Shown here: positions 1 through 8,445 of the stretch, one piece after another
How positions within the stretch are numbered: the first letter of the stretch is position 1
Layout of the letters: every line of letters starts with the position of its first letter
Assembly (NCBI RefSeq): GCF_029382255.1
Contig: NZ_JARLLG010000001.1
Location: 124,001 to 188,000, forward strand
Direction: 5' to 3'
DNA length: 64,000 nucleotides
Origin: Isoptericola croceus
Lineage (GTDB): Bacteria; Actinomycetota; Actinomycetes; Actinomycetales; Cellulomonadaceae
Notes under the pieces: generated by a model
What the model saw: only the letters and a program-made list of their open reading frames with translations
Told to the model about the DNA's origin: nothing
Databases searched by the model: none
Position numbers and translations under genes: made by a program

Positions 1-374
1 ACCGGTCGTCACGCTCGTACCGGCCGAGTCCCCGGCTGCGCGCGACCGTGCTCGCCCGCGACGCCACCTGCACCTTCCCCGGCTGCTCCGTCCCGGCGTC
101 ACGCGGCGACCTCGACCACATCGCCGCCTTCGACCCGGGACGTGACGGGCCGCAGACGCACGGCGACAACCTCCACGCGCTGTGCCGCGCGCACCACCGG
201 GCGAAGACCACCGGGGGCTGGTCGGTGGTGCGCGACCCGGAGTCCGGGGTCACCACCTGGACCTCACCGACGGAGCACCGGTACTTCAGACCGCCGTACC
301 GGGCGGACCCTGCCCGCCCGCCCGGGCGTCCTCGCCGACGAGCGCCGATCGACGAGGGGCCGCCGCCCTTCTGA
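1..374 (+). CDS. HNH endonuclease domain protein (DUF222 type), C-terminal part
   Basis: The frame is open at the left edge, so only the C-terminus is present; reading starts at base 3. It holds an HNH nuclease fold: a CTFPGC zinc-knuckle pair of cysteines, the DLDHIAAFDPGR core with the Asp-His pair, then NLHALCRAHHRAKT, and a short WTSPTEHRY stretch. This order is the usual ending of actinobacterial 'DUF222 plus HNH' proteins, a large family often present in many copies per genome whose cellular role is poorly known. The gene ends 18 bases before idi. The missing N-terminus would be expected to carry the helical DUF222 region; that cannot be checked here. Confidence 0.85.
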   Translation, partial: RSSRSYRPSPRLRATVLARDATCTFPGCSVPASRGDLDHIAAFDPGRDGPQTHGDNLHALCRAHHRAKTTGGWSVVRDPESGVTTWTSPTEHRYFRPPYRADPARPPGRPRRRAPIDEGPPPF

Positions 375-392
375 GCGTGCCAGGATGGTCGG

Positions 393-986
393 ATGGAGAC
401 GCACACACCGGTGACGGCCGACCATGTCGTGACCTGCGACGACGCCGGCAACCGGATCGGTACGGTCGCCCGGGCGGACGTGCACACCACCGACACCCCG
501 TTGCACCTCGCGTTCTCCTGCTACCTGCTCGACGCCGACGACAACCTGCTGGTGACCCGCCGCGCCCTGGTGAAGCGCACCTGGCCCGGGGTGTGGACGA
601 ACTCGTTCTGCGGTCACCTGCGGTGGACGGAGACGACCGAGGAGTCGCTGGTCCGTCATGCGGCCCACGAGCTGGGCGCCGAGGTGTCGGGCATCGAGGT
701 CGTGCTGCCCGAGTTCCGCTATCGCGCCGTCGACGCGTCGGGGATCGTGGAGAACGAGATCTGCCCCGTCTACGTGGCCCGTGTCGTGGGGGACGTCGCG
801 CCCAACCCGGACGAGGTCGCCGAGCACGTGTGGGCACCCGCTGACCAGGTCCGGGCGACCGTCGAGGCGACCCCGTGGGTGTTCAGCCCCTGGATGGTGC
901 GTCAGGTGTCCGACGCGGCCGCCGTGCCGGCCACCGAGCGGACGGCCGGGGCGACAGTGCTCGCCGGCGCCCTCGGGCTGGCCTGA
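393..986 (+). CDS. idi: isopentenyl-diphosphate delta-isomerase, type 1
   Basis: Interconverts isopentenyl and dimethylallyl diphosphate in isoprenoid synthesis, in the cytoplasm. The 197-residue protein has the Nudix-like type 1 fold. The active-site cysteine lies in TNSFCGHL (C73) and the glutamates in ENEICPVY (E120 and E122), with the WMV tail region near residue 168. Length matches bacterial Idi (about 180-200). ATG at 393 is chosen because the bases before it read CAGGAT then GGTCGG then ATG, a -10-like box six bases from the start codon, with no Shine-Dalgarno; the mRNA may be leaderless. It is a single gene, convergent with the PH-domain gene. Confidence 0.93.
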   Translation: METHTPVTADHVVTCDDAGNRIGTVARADVHTTDTPLHLAFSCYLLDADDNLLVTRRALVKRTWPGVWTNSFCGHLRWTETTEESLVRHAAHELGAEVSGIEVVLPEFRYRAVDASGIVENEICPVYVARVVGDVAPNPDEVAEHVWAPADQVRATVEATPWVFSPWMVRQVSDAAAVPATERTAGATVLAGALGLA

Positions 987-992
987 CGAGGC

Positions 993-1523
993 TCAGCGCA
1001 CGCGACGACGCGGCTCGCGCGGCGGCCACTCGCCGTCGTCGGAACCGTCGTCGGCCGCGAAGAGCAGCTCCTGCAGGCGGCGGTGCACGTCCTCGACGTC
1101 GGGGACGTCCGGGAGCACCATGCCCTGCTTCTCGGTCGCGTCGGAGACCACGAGGGTCCCACAGCCGAACATCCGGTCGACCAGGCCCTTCTCCATCGTG
1201 ACGTCGTTGACCCGGTAGAGGGGGATGTCGCGTCCCACGCGGGTCAGCAGCCCGGAGCGCATGGCGATCCGCTGGTTCGTCACCGAGAACGAGGTGGTGC
1301 GCCACTTCAGCCACGGCAGGAACACCCACACCACGGCGACCAGCGCGAGCACGCCCAGCGCGACCCACCGGCCGACGCCCTCGGGAACGAGGGTCATGAC
1401 GGCGACCGCGCTGACGAGCACGCCGATGAGCACCGCGGCCGGCCACACCAGCGCCTTCGGGTGCTCACGTAGCTCCATGACGACGTGCTCGCCGTCGATG
1501 AGGTTCTTCTCGCTCAGCGCCAT
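993..1523 (-). CDS. bacterial PH (bPH2) domain membrane protein
   Basis: A protein of 176 residues with two adjacent membrane helices (about residues 27-68, PAAVLIGVLVSAVAVMTLV and WVALGVLALVAVVWVFL), followed by a WRTTSFSVTNQRIAMRSG segment and RDIPLYRVNDV, which is the signature of the bacterial PH-like domain family (DUF304/bPH2). The tail is charged (PPREPRRRVR). The function of such proteins is not established; related ones sit at the membrane. Start ATG at 1523 lies 4 bases after the stop of the phosphatase gene, so the two are probably co-transcribed and translationally coupled. Confidence 0.82.
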   Translation of the reverse strand: MALSEKNLIDGEHVVMELREHPKALVWPAAVLIGVLVSAVAVMTLVPEGVGRWVALGVLALVAVVWVFLPWLKWRTTSFSVTNQRIAMRSGLLTRVGRDIPLYRVNDVTMEKGLVDRMFGCGTLVVSDATEKQGMVLPDVPDVEDVHRRLQELLFAADDGSDDGEWPPREPRRRVR

Positions 1524-1527
1524 GGCG

Positions 1528-2175
1528 TCATCCTGCCACCTGGTTCCACGCCTCGATCGTGGCCAGGCCGTGCGACGTGCCGAGCGTGCAGATCGCCGCG
1601 GTGCCGAGCTCCAGCCGGGCGCCGAGCGCCGGGTCGACCTCCAGCCACGCGGTGGCGAGGACGCGGAGCAGGTGGCCGTGCGCGACGGCGAGCACGGTGG
1701 CGCCGTCGTCGATCGCCGGCCGGACCCGGGCGACGAACTGCGCGGCGCGTGCCCGGACCTCCGCGAGCGTCTCGCCCGGGTGGTGGTCGCCGTCGGGCGA
1801 GGGCTCGTCCGGGTCGTGGGGCAGGACGTGCACGCCGTCGCGGAAGATCTCGTAGTCGCGACCGAGGGTCGCCGAGACCTCGGCCGAGGTACGGCCCTCG
1901 ACGGGCCCGTAGTCCCACTCGGCGAGGTCCGGGTCGACGACGACGTCGGTGAAGCCTGCGAGCTCGGCGGTGCGCCGGGCACGGACGAGCGGCGAGCAGT
2001 ACACCGCGGCGGGGGAGAGGCCGGCCAGGCGGCGGCCCGCCTGCCTCGCCTCCTGTTCCCCGTGGTCCGTGAGCGGCACGTCGGTCCGGCCGGTATGGCG
2101 GCCGGCCGCGGACCACGACGTCTCGCCGTGGCGGAGCAGGACGAGGCGCGGGGCGCCGGAGCGTGGCAGGTCCAT
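1528..2175 (-). CDS. histidine phosphatase family protein (phosphoglycerate mutase-like)
   Basis: The 215-residue protein carries the RHG phosphohistidine motif in LVLLRHGETSW (His16 accepts the phosphate), the second conserved His in VLAVAHGHLLRVL, and the acid residue in LAEWDYG. This is the branch-1 histidine phosphatase superfamily; substrates range from sugar phosphates to nucleotides and cannot be read from sequence. Start ATG at 2175 (MDLPRSG) is preferred over an upstream in-frame ATG at 2250 because homology begins close to it and GACGAT lies six bases before it, a possible leaderless promoter -10. It heads a two-gene unit with the PH-domain gene. Confidence 0.85.
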   Translation of the reverse strand: MDLPRSGAPRLVLLRHGETSWSAAGRHTGRTDVPLTDHGEQEARQAGRRLAGLSPAAVYCSPLVRARRTAELAGFTDVVVDPDLAEWDYGPVEGRTSAEVSATLGRDYEIFRDGVHVLPHDPDEPSPDGDHHPGETLAEVRARAAQFVARVRPAIDDGATVLAVAHGHLLRVLATAWLEVDPALGARLELGTAAICTLGTSHGLATIEAWNQVAG

Positions 2176-2291
2176 GACCCGATCGTCCCGCAGATCCGAC
2201 CGGATGGTGGAGGGAGTCGCGCCGTGACGCCCAGATCTGACATCCTTCACATGCTCGACACAACTCAGAACCCCGACACTCGGAGCTCAGC

Positions 2292-2762
2292 GTGCTCGTC
2301 TTCGTCCTCATCGGTGCTGCCGGACTCCTGCTGCTCCTGCTCTCCCTCGTGATCGGGGAGCTGATCGACATGGGCGACGGCGCGCTGTCCGGCACCTCGC
2401 TCGGCGTCGGGGCGGTCGTCTTCGGCGCCGTGGGGTCGATCGTGACCGTCAACGGGCTGCCCGTCTGGACTGCCTACGCGGCCTCGGTGGTCGTCGGGCT
2501 GCTCGCGGCCGCCGTCGCGCAGCTCATGATCCGACGGCTCAGCGACACCGAGGACAACGCGAACATCTCGCTCGTGGGGGTGCAGGGCACTGCCGTCACG
2601 GACATCACCCAGGCCTCCGGCGAGGTCTCCCTCGACGCCGTGAGCGAGCTCGAACGGCGTCTCGCGTGGTCGCTCGAGCCGATCGCCGAGGGTACGCGCA
2701 TCGTGGTGCTCGAGCACCAGCCCAACAGCGTCCGCGTCGGGCCGTACCGGCCCGAGGCGTAG
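2292..2762 (+). CDS. NfeD-like membrane protein with OB-fold tail
   Basis: The 156-residue protein begins with a membrane helix (VFVLIGAAGLLLLLLSLVI), has two or three further hydrophobic segments to about residue 76, and ends in a small beta-rich domain (VGVQGTAVTDI ... GTRIVVLEH) typical of NfeD/YuaF proteins. YuaF-type proteins are the usual genomic partners of flotillins and act with them in ordered membrane regions. The flotillin gene follows 46 bases downstream on the same strand, which supports the assignment. GTG at 2292 is the only sensible start. Function beyond partnership with flotillin is inferred. Confidence 0.78.
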   Translation: MLVFVLIGAAGLLLLLLSLVIGELIDMGDGALSGTSLGVGAVVFGAVGSIVTVNGLPVWTAYAASVVVGLLAAAVAQLMIRRLSDTEDNANISLVGVQGTAVTDITQASGEVSLDAVSELERRLAWSLEPIAEGTRIVVLEHQPNSVRVGPYRPEA

Positions 2763-2808
2763 TCACCCGCACCACCCTCCCGGAAGGAGTCGCGCTCCGG
2801 CGCGCACC

Positions 2809-4269
2809 ATGACCGAATCGTCCAGCTTCGTGACCACCCTCGCGGTGGTCGCCATCATCGTCGCGTTCCTCGCGGTGGCGATCTTCGTCGCACAGCGCAT
2901 CCGCCGCGTGCCGCCCAACCAGGCGCTCGTCATCGTCGGCCGAGGCGCCGGGCGCAAGGAGGTCAGCGGACAGAAGGTCGTCATCGGCGGCCGGACCTTC
3001 GTCTGGCCCATCCTGCAGCAGGGCTTCGCGATCTCCCTGGAGCAGCGCCAGATCGGCATGACCGTCGAGGGTGTCGACGCCAACCGGATCAAGATCGCCA
3101 TCAAGGCGTCGATCAACTTCAAGGTCCGCGGTGACGAGGAGGGTGTGCGCCGTGCGGCGCAGCGCTTCCTGTCCCAGCAGGAGCTCCTCACCGAGATCAT
3201 CGCGGAGTCCCTCGAGGGCTCGCTGCGCTCCATCGTCGGCGACATGTCGATCGAGGAGATCATCTCCGACCGCAAGGGGCTGTCCGACCGCGTCGTCGAG
3301 TCGACCAAGAAGGACCTCGCCGAGCAGGGCCTGCAGGTCGACATCCTCAACATCTCGGACATCTCGACCCCGGGGTCGGACTACCTGTCCAACCTGGGTC
3401 GTGCCGAGTCGGCGCGCGCCCGCCAGGTCGCCGAGGTCTCCGAGGCCGAGGCGCAGCGCGCCTCGGAGTTCGCCGTCATCGAGGCGGCCGAGCAGATCGC
3501 CGAGCGTCAGAAGGCGCTCGACCTCAAGAAGGCCTCGATCAAGGCCGAGACGGACCGCGCCCAGGCCGAGGCGGACGCCTCCGGCCAGCTCGCGCGTGCC
3601 GAGCAGGACCGGCTCGTGGCGCAGCAGGAGCGCGAGGCGCTGTCGGAGAAGGCGCGCGTGGAGCAGGAGCGCCTCGACATCGAGGTCCGCAAGCCAGCCG
3701 AGGCCAAGGCCTACGCCGAGGTCCAGGAGGCCACTGCGCGGCGTGACTCGGAGAACGCCGCCACCGAGGCCGAGGCCTACAAGCGCAAGACGATCGCCGA
3801 GGCGAACAAGACGGCAGCCATCCAGGACGCCGAGGCCGCCGCCGAGTCGGTCCGCCGGTCCGGTGAGGCCGAGCGCGACCGCCAGGTGGCGCAGGCCGCC
3901 GGTATCCGCGCCGAGGGTGAGGCCCGCGCGGCCGCCATCGAGGCCGAGGGTCGCGCCGAGGCCGCCGCCACGGACGCCAAGGCCATCGCCCTCGAGAAGT
4001 ACGGCGAGACCGCACTCGTCCAGGAGCTCATCGAGCGTCTGCCGGAGATCGTGCGTGCCGCGGCCGAGCCGATCGGCAACATCCAGGGCATGACCGTGAT
4101 CTCCACCGACGGTGCGTCCGCGATCACGAAGAACGTCAGCAGCGTCCTCGGCGAGGGCCAGGCTGTCGTCAAGGAGCTGACCGGCGTCGACATCAACCAG
4201 CTCATCGCCGGCCTCGCGAACAAGGACGGTGCGGTGCACGCCGTGGCGACCAACGGTTCGGAGAACTGA
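2809..4269 (+). CDS. floT: flotillin family protein (SPFH domain)
   Basis: Membrane scaffold protein of 486 residues. An N-terminal helix (about 9-28) anchors it; the SPFH/band-7 domain covers roughly 33-190 (RIRRVPPNQALVIVGRG, then SLEGSLRSIVGDMSIEEII). A long Ala/Glu/Lys-rich coiled coil runs from about 200 to 400 with many EAE/AEA repeats, and the C-terminus holds the flotillin tail with GVDINQLIAGL. This matches the B. subtilis FloT (YuaG) layout and length. It follows the NfeD-like gene, and a strong stem-loop just after its stop should end the transcript. Confidence 0.92.
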   Translation: MTESSSFVTTLAVVAIIVAFLAVAIFVAQRIRRVPPNQALVIVGRGAGRKEVSGQKVVIGGRTFVWPILQQGFAISLEQRQIGMTVEGVDANRIKIAIKASINFKVRGDEEGVRRAAQRFLSQQELLTEIIAESLEGSLRSIVGDMSIEEIISDRKGLSDRVVESTKKDLAEQGLQVDILNISDISTPGSDYLSNLGRAESARARQVAEVSEAEAQRASEFAVIEAAEQIAERQKALDLKKASIKAETDRAQAEADASGQLARAEQDRLVAQQEREALSEKARVEQERLDIEVRKPAEAKAYAEVQEATARRDSENAATEAEAYKRKTIAEANKTAAIQDAEAAAESVRRSGEAERDRQVAQAAGIRAEGEARAAAIEAEGRAEAAATDAKAIALEKYGETALVQELIERLPEIVRAAAEPIGNIQGMTVISTDGASAITKNVSSVLGEGQAVVKELTGVDINQLIAGLANKDGAVHAVATNGSEN

Positions 4270-4290
4270 GACCGTCGCTCGCAGAACGGG

Positions 4291-4322
4291 GGCCCGCACG
4301 ATCCGGCGTGATCGTGCGGGCC
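4291..4322. terminator. perfect 13-bp stem-loop, likely bidirectional terminator
   Basis: GGCCCGCACGATC (4291-4303) pairs perfectly with 4310-4322 around a six-base loop. It lies between the convergent flotillin and RNase H-like genes, whose stops are at 4269 and 4332. The T-tract is weak (TTCT), as is usual in high-GC actinobacteria. Confidence 0.8.
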
Positions 4323-4331
4323 TTCTGCGTG

Positions 4332-4961
4332 TCAGTCGAAGAGGGTGTCCAGCTCCCAGCCCGGGCCGGAGGTGGCCGAGGCCCGGGACCGCTCACCGTC
4401 ACCCGCGTACCGCGCACCGACAGGCTCGGGGTCGCGCACCGGGGGCTCCGGCGCGGGGCGTTCGCGCGCGGGCCCGACGCGGCCCGCGTCCTGCGCGTCG
4501 AGCAGCAGGCCGTCAACACGGCCGCGTCCGGCGGCCCAGTCGGCGGCGGCCAGGCGTGCGAGCTCCTGGGCTCGCTCCGTGAAGGGGCTGCCGACGTGGC
4601 CGCGCACCCACCGGAACCGGACCGGTCCGGCGCGGTCGGTGATCGCCTGATCGAGCGCCTGGACCAGCTCGACGTGCTGCACCGGGCCTCCGGACGCCGT
4701 CCGCCAGCCATGGGCCTTCCAGGCCTCCAACCATTCGGAGGCGCAACGGATCGCGTACTGCGACACGGACTCCACGAAGAGCGGTTCCTCGCCTGGGTGC
4801 GCCTCGACCGCGCGACGCAGCGCGGTGAGGTCGGCGGTCTGGGTGGTGCCGTCGACGGCACCACCGGAGTCGAAGCGACCGGAGTCGTGGGCGACCCACG
4901 CCCACCCGATCGCCCCGCCCGTGTCGGTCAGGCTGGAGCCGTCGGTGCTGACAATGATCAC
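4332..4961 (-). CDS. RNase H-like protein with degenerate active site
   Basis: The 209-residue protein starts MIIVSTDGSS and follows the RNase HI fold through GHVGSPFTERAQELA at about 121-135, with a loose tail after residue 150. RNase HI cuts RNA in RNA-DNA hybrids with four acids. Here the first Asp remains (D7), the Glu position is Asp (D44 in TADLTAL), the third acid is Val (V66 in ESVSQYA, where the family has DSQYA), and the fourth is Gln (Q132 in RAQELA, where the family has DELA). His122 is kept. Normal catalysis is therefore doubtful; a binding role or decay is possible. GTG at 4961 is preferred to the upstream start at 5009 because it begins the first strand of the fold. Confidence 0.75.
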   Translation of the reverse strand: MIIVSTDGSSLTDTGGAIGWAWVAHDSGRFDSGGAVDGTTQTADLTALRRAVEAHPGEEPLFVESVSQYAIRCASEWLEAWKAHGWRTASGGPVQHVELVQALDQAITDRAGPVRFRWVRGHVGSPFTERAQELARLAAADWAAGRGRVDGLLLDAQDAGRVGPARERPAPEPPVRDPEPVGARYAGDGERSRASATSGPGWELDTLFD

Positions 4962-5162
4962 GCCGGTGTCCCTCGGTGTTCCTCGGTTTCCCACGGATTC
5001 TGTCGCCACGTCGGGCGACGGGGAACATTGTGCCCTGCTCCGGTGACATTCGGGTGAATCGCCAGCGTACGGATGGCCGAAACCGCGACTCAGGAGCTCC
5101 CGGAACGCCGCTGGCCGCGTCCCGGAACCTGCCGCCCGCGGTCAGCGGGGATCATGTGAGCC

Positions 5163-6293
5163 ATGGACGACGCCGCGCCCGCACCCGACCGCACCCCTGC
5201 CGACGTCCGGCGGTGGCGCCGCTACCTGGCCGCCGAGCGTGCCGAGGCGGCCGTGTACCGCGACCTCGCCTCCCGGCGAACCGGTGAGGAACGGGAGATC
5301 CTGCTGGCTCTCGCCGCGGCCGAGAAGCGGCACGAGCAGCACTGGATCGACCTGCTCGGGGACGACGTGGGCATGCCGCTGCAGGGTGACCCGCGCACGC
5401 GCTTCCTCGCCTTCCTCGCCCGGCGGTTCGGCGGCGTGTTCGTCCTGGCGCTCGTCCAGCGGGCCGAGTCCCGGTCCGCCTACGGTCGCGAGGAGTTCGC
5501 CACCGCCCAGATGGCCGCCGACGAGCAGATCCACGAGGAGGTGGTGCGCAGCCTCGCCACGCGTGGACGCAACCGGCTGTCGGGGACGTTCCGGGCCGCC
5601 GTCTTCGGCGCCAACGACGGGCTCGTGTCCAACCTCGCCCTGGTGCTCGGCATCGGCGCCTCCGGCGTCGCGACCGGGACCATCCTGGTGACGGGCGTCG
5701 CAGGCCTGCTCGCCGGCGCCCTGTCGATGGGGGCGGGGGAGTACATCTCGGTGCGCTCGCAGCGCGAGCTGCTCGACGCCTCGACACCCGACCCGGAGAC
5801 CACCAGGGCGCTGCCGCACCTCGACGTCGACGCCAACGAGCTCGCGCTCGTCTACCGGGCGCGCGGACTCGACGCCGAGGCGGCGCAGGCCCGTGCGGAC
5901 GGGGTGCTCGCCCGCCTCGCCGCGACGGGAGCCGTGGAAGGTCTCGGGGACGACGGCGGCGCGCAGGTCCCGGACGCGGCCGCCGGCGAGCCGGAGGCCG
6001 ACGCGCACGAGACCCACGGCACCGCATGGGGTGCCGCGATCTCAAGCTTCTGCTTCTTCGCCTCGGGCGCCGTCGTGCCCGTGCTGCCGTATCTGTTCGG
6101 CATGTCGGGAGCGGCCGCGGTCGTCCTGGCATCCGTGCTGGTCGGGGCGTGCCTGCTCACGACGGGTGCGGTCACGGGGCTGTTGTCCGGTACCTCGCCG
6201 GTGACGCGGGCGCTGCGCCAGCTCGCCATCGGGTTCGGGGCGGCGGGCGTCACCTACCTGCTGGGCCTGGCCTTCGGCACGGCGGTCGCGTGA
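5163..6293 (+). CDS. ferritin-like/VIT1-CCC1 fusion, iron or manganese transporter
   Basis: A 376-residue two-domain protein. Residues about 14-130 form a ferritin-like four-helix segment with Glu/His pairs suited to di-iron binding (AAERAEAAVYRDLA, AAEKRHEQHW, ADEQIHEEVV). From about 140 the VIT1/CCC1 membrane domain starts with FRAAVFGANDGLVSN, continues through GALSMGAGEYISVRSQ, and ends with two to three helices after residue 288. Such fusions resemble MbfA/VIT-type exporters that move Fe2+ or Mn2+ across the membrane. ATG at 5163 follows a 200-base gap after the RNase H-like gene. No metal-regulator box was recognised upstream. Confidence 0.85.
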   Translation: MDDAAPAPDRTPADVRRWRRYLAAERAEAAVYRDLASRRTGEEREILLALAAAEKRHEQHWIDLLGDDVGMPLQGDPRTRFLAFLARRFGGVFVLALVQRAESRSAYGREEFATAQMAADEQIHEEVVRSLATRGRNRLSGTFRAAVFGANDGLVSNLALVLGIGASGVATGTILVTGVAGLLAGALSMGAGEYISVRSQRELLDASTPDPETTRALPHLDVDANELALVYRARGLDAEAAQARADGVLARLAATGAVEGLGDDGGAQVPDAAAGEPEADAHETHGTAWGAAISSFCFFASGAVVPVLPYLFGMSGAAAVVLASVLVGACLLTTGAVTGLLSGTSPVTRALRQLAIGFGAAGVTYLLGLAFGTAVA

Positions 6294-6304
6294 CCCGTCT
6301 CGGG

Positions 6305-6339
6305 TTGGCACCCGGGCCGAGGCTCGCCAAGATGGACCG
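6305..6339 (+). promoter_or_regulatory. leaderless-type promoter of the GNAT gene
   Basis: TTGGCA (6305-6310), 17 bases, CAAGAT (6328-6333), then GGACCG and the start codon at 6340. The expected +1 coincides with the ATG. Confidence 0.55.
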
Positions 6340-6636
6340 ATGGACGACTCGCGCCCCCACGTCACCGTCCGCTCCGACGACGACCGGAACGTCTACCTCG
6401 CCCTCCTCGACGACGGCACGGAGGCGGGCGGTGCCTACTACCGGCGGCGCGACGGCGTCGTGACGTTCACGCACACCAAGGTCTCCCCGGAGTTCGAGGG
6501 CCAGGGAGTCGGCTCGACGCTCGCCCGCGGCGCGCTGGACGACGTCCGCGGCCGGGGCGAGCAGGTCGTCGCGCGGTGCCCGTTCATCAAGGCGTACATC
6601 GAGCGGCACCCGGACTACCAGGACCTGCTCGCCTGA
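6340..6636 (+). CDS. small GNAT-family N-acetyltransferase (YjdJ/NATD1 type)
   Basis: A 98-residue single-domain protein with HTKVSPEFEGQGVGSTLARGALDDVRGRG, the acetyl-CoA-binding part of the short GNAT subfamily related to YjdJ and human NATD1, and the ending PFIKAYIERHPDYQDLL typical of that subfamily. The substrate is unknown. A clear promoter precedes it: TTGGCA at 6305, a 17-base spacer, CAAGAT at 6328, then six bases to ATG, with no ribosome-binding site, so the message is probably leaderless. It is convergent with pgm. Confidence 0.85.
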   Translation: MDDSRPHVTVRSDDDRNVYLALLDDGTEAGGAYYRRRDGVVTFTHTKVSPEFEGQGVGSTLARGALDDVRGRGEQVVARCPFIKAYIERHPDYQDLLA

Positions 6637-6661
6637 GGGACGGAACCCCGAGAGCGGTCCG

Positions 6662-8347
6662 TCAGGCCAGGGCGTCGCCCACGACCTGCTTGGCCGCCGC
6701 CTGCACCTCGGCCAGGTGGTCGGCCGAGACGAACGACTCGGCGTAGATCTTGTAGACGTCCTCCGTGCCCGAGGGCCGCGCCGCGAACCAGGCGTCGGAG
6801 GTCGTCACCTTCAGGCCGCCGATCTTCGCGCCGTTGCCGGGCGCCTCGGTGAGCTTCGCGGTGATCTCCGAACCGGCGAGGGTGGTCGAGGTGACCTGGT
6901 CCGGCGAGAGGGCCGCGAGCCGGGCCTTCTCGTCGCGCGACGCGGGGGCGTCGACGCGGGCGTACCAGGACTCGCCGTGCTCGGCCACCAGGTCCGCGTG
7001 GTGCTGCGACGGCGAACGCCCGGTCGTGGCGATGATCTCGGCGGCGAGCAGGGCGAGCAGCAGCCCGTCCTTGTCCGTGGACCACACCCGGCCGTCCTTG
7101 CGGAGGAACGACGCACCGGCGGACTCCTCGCCGCCGAACCCGATGTCGCCCGTCAGCAGCCCGGGCACGAACCACTTGAACCCGACCGGCACCTCGCTGA
7201 GCTCACGGCCCAGCCCGCCCGCCACCCGGTCGATCAGGGCCGAGGAGACCAACGTCTTGCCGATCGCAGCACCCGCCGGCCAGCCCGGCCGCGCGCCCCC
7301 GTACAGGTACTGGATCGCCACCGCGAGGTAGTGGTTCGGGTTCATCAGGCCCGCGTCCGGGGTGACGATGCCGTGCCGGTCGGCATCCGCGTCGTTGCCC
7401 GTCGCGACGTCGTAGGGCGCCGTGCCCCCGCCGTCGGGCCGCATCGTCTCGACGAGCGACGCCATGGCGTGCGGGGACGAGCAGTCCATGCGGATCTTGC
7501 CGTCCCAGTCCAGCGTCATGAACGCCCAGCGCGGGTCGACCTGCGGGTTCACGACCGTCAGGTCGAGCCCGTAGCGTTCGCCGATCGCGCCCCAGTACTC
7601 CACCGACGCCCCGCCGAGCGGGTCGGCGCCGATACGCACGCCGGACTCGCGGATGGCATCCAGGTCGAGCATGTTCGCGAGGTCGTCGACGTAGGTCGAC
7701 AGGTAGTCGTGGCGGTGGGTGGTCCCCGCGGTCAGCGCCGTGTCCAGGGAGACCCGGTGGATGCGGGAGAGGCCGCCGGACCGGAGCAGCTCGTTCGCGC
7801 GGTCGGCGATCCAGCTCGTCGCGTCGGAGTCCGCCGGGCCGCCGTGCGGCGGGTTGTACTTGATCCCGCCGTCGCGGGGCGGGTTGTGCGACGGGGTGAC
7901 CACGATCCCGTCCGCAGACCCCGGCCCGGAGGTGCGCAGGCCCTCGTCGGAGGCCGCGCCGTTGTGGATGAGGATCGACTGGGAGACCGCCGGCGTCGGT
8001 GTGAACGAGTCCCGGGCGTCGATCATGACGGTCACGTCGGCGCCGGCGAGGACCTCGAGCGCGGTCTGCCAGGCCGGCAGCGACAGCGCGTGCGTGTCAC
8101 GGCCGAGGAACAGGGGGCCGTCCGTGCCCTGTGCCGCCCGGTACTCCACGATCGCCTGGGTGATCGCGGCGATGTGCGCCTCGTTGAAGGCGGTGTCCAG
8201 GCTGGAACCACGATGGCCGGAGGTGCCGAAGGCCACCTGTTGAGCCGGGTCGTCCACGTCGGGCTTGCGGTCGTAGTACGCGCCGACCACCTGGTCGACG
8301 TCGATGAGGTCCTGGTCCTGGGCCGGCCGGCCTGCGCGTTCGTGCAT
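6662..8347 (-). CDS. pgm: phosphoglucomutase (alpha-D-glucose phosphate-specific)
   Basis: Interconverts glucose 1-phosphate and glucose 6-phosphate, linking glycogen and cell-wall sugar pools to glycolysis. The 561-residue protein shows FGTSGHRG (about 40-47), the phosphoserine loop VVTPSHNPP (Ser153), the metal loop [11 protein letters not shown], the sugar-binding GGEESAG and the phosphate-binding [17 protein letters not shown] near the C-terminus. Length fits the Pgm family (about 545-560). ATG at 8347 is chosen: CAGTAT lies six bases before it and no Shine-Dalgarno is present, suggesting a leaderless transcript. It lies 98 bases downstream of the antiporter gene. Confidence 0.95.
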   Translation of the reverse strand: MHERAGRPAQDQDLIDVDQVVGAYYDRKPDVDDPAQQVAFGTSGHRGSSLDTAFNEAHIAAITQAIVEYRAAQGTDGPLFLGRDTHALSLPAWQTALEVLAGADVTVMIDARDSFTPTPAVSQSILIHNGAASDEGLRTSGPGSADGIVVTPSHNPPRDGGIKYNPPHGGPADSDATSWIADRANELLRSGGLSRIHRVSLDTALTAGTTHRHDYLSTYVDDLANMLDLDAIRESGVRIGADPLGGASVEYWGAIGERYGLDLTVVNPQVDPRWAFMTLDWDGKIRMDCSSPHAMASLVETMRPDGGGTAPYDVATGNDADADRHGIVTPDAGLMNPNHYLAVAIQYLYGGARPGWPAGAAIGKTLVSSALIDRVAGGLGRELSEVPVGFKWFVPGLLTGDIGFGGEESAGASFLRKDGRVWSTDKDGLLLALLAAEIIATTGRSPSQHHADLVAEHGESWYARVDAPASRDEKARLAALSPDQVTSTTLAGSEITAKLTEAPGNGAKIGGLKVTTSDAWFAARPSGTEDVYKIYAESFVSADHLAEVQAAAKQVVGDALA

Positions 8348-8445
8348 GTCTCGATACTGCCAGCCGGGGCGGGGTGTGTCTCCCCCGCGGGCGGGCCCTG
8401 CCCGGGCTGACGCTGAGATCGCCGACCGTCGCACCGGTGGTCGGG

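Noticed and set aside
6639-6663. GACGGA/TCCGTC stem between the GNAT and pgm genes
   Set aside because: Six base pairs with a bulge, overlapping the pgm stop; weak and probably chance in this base composition.
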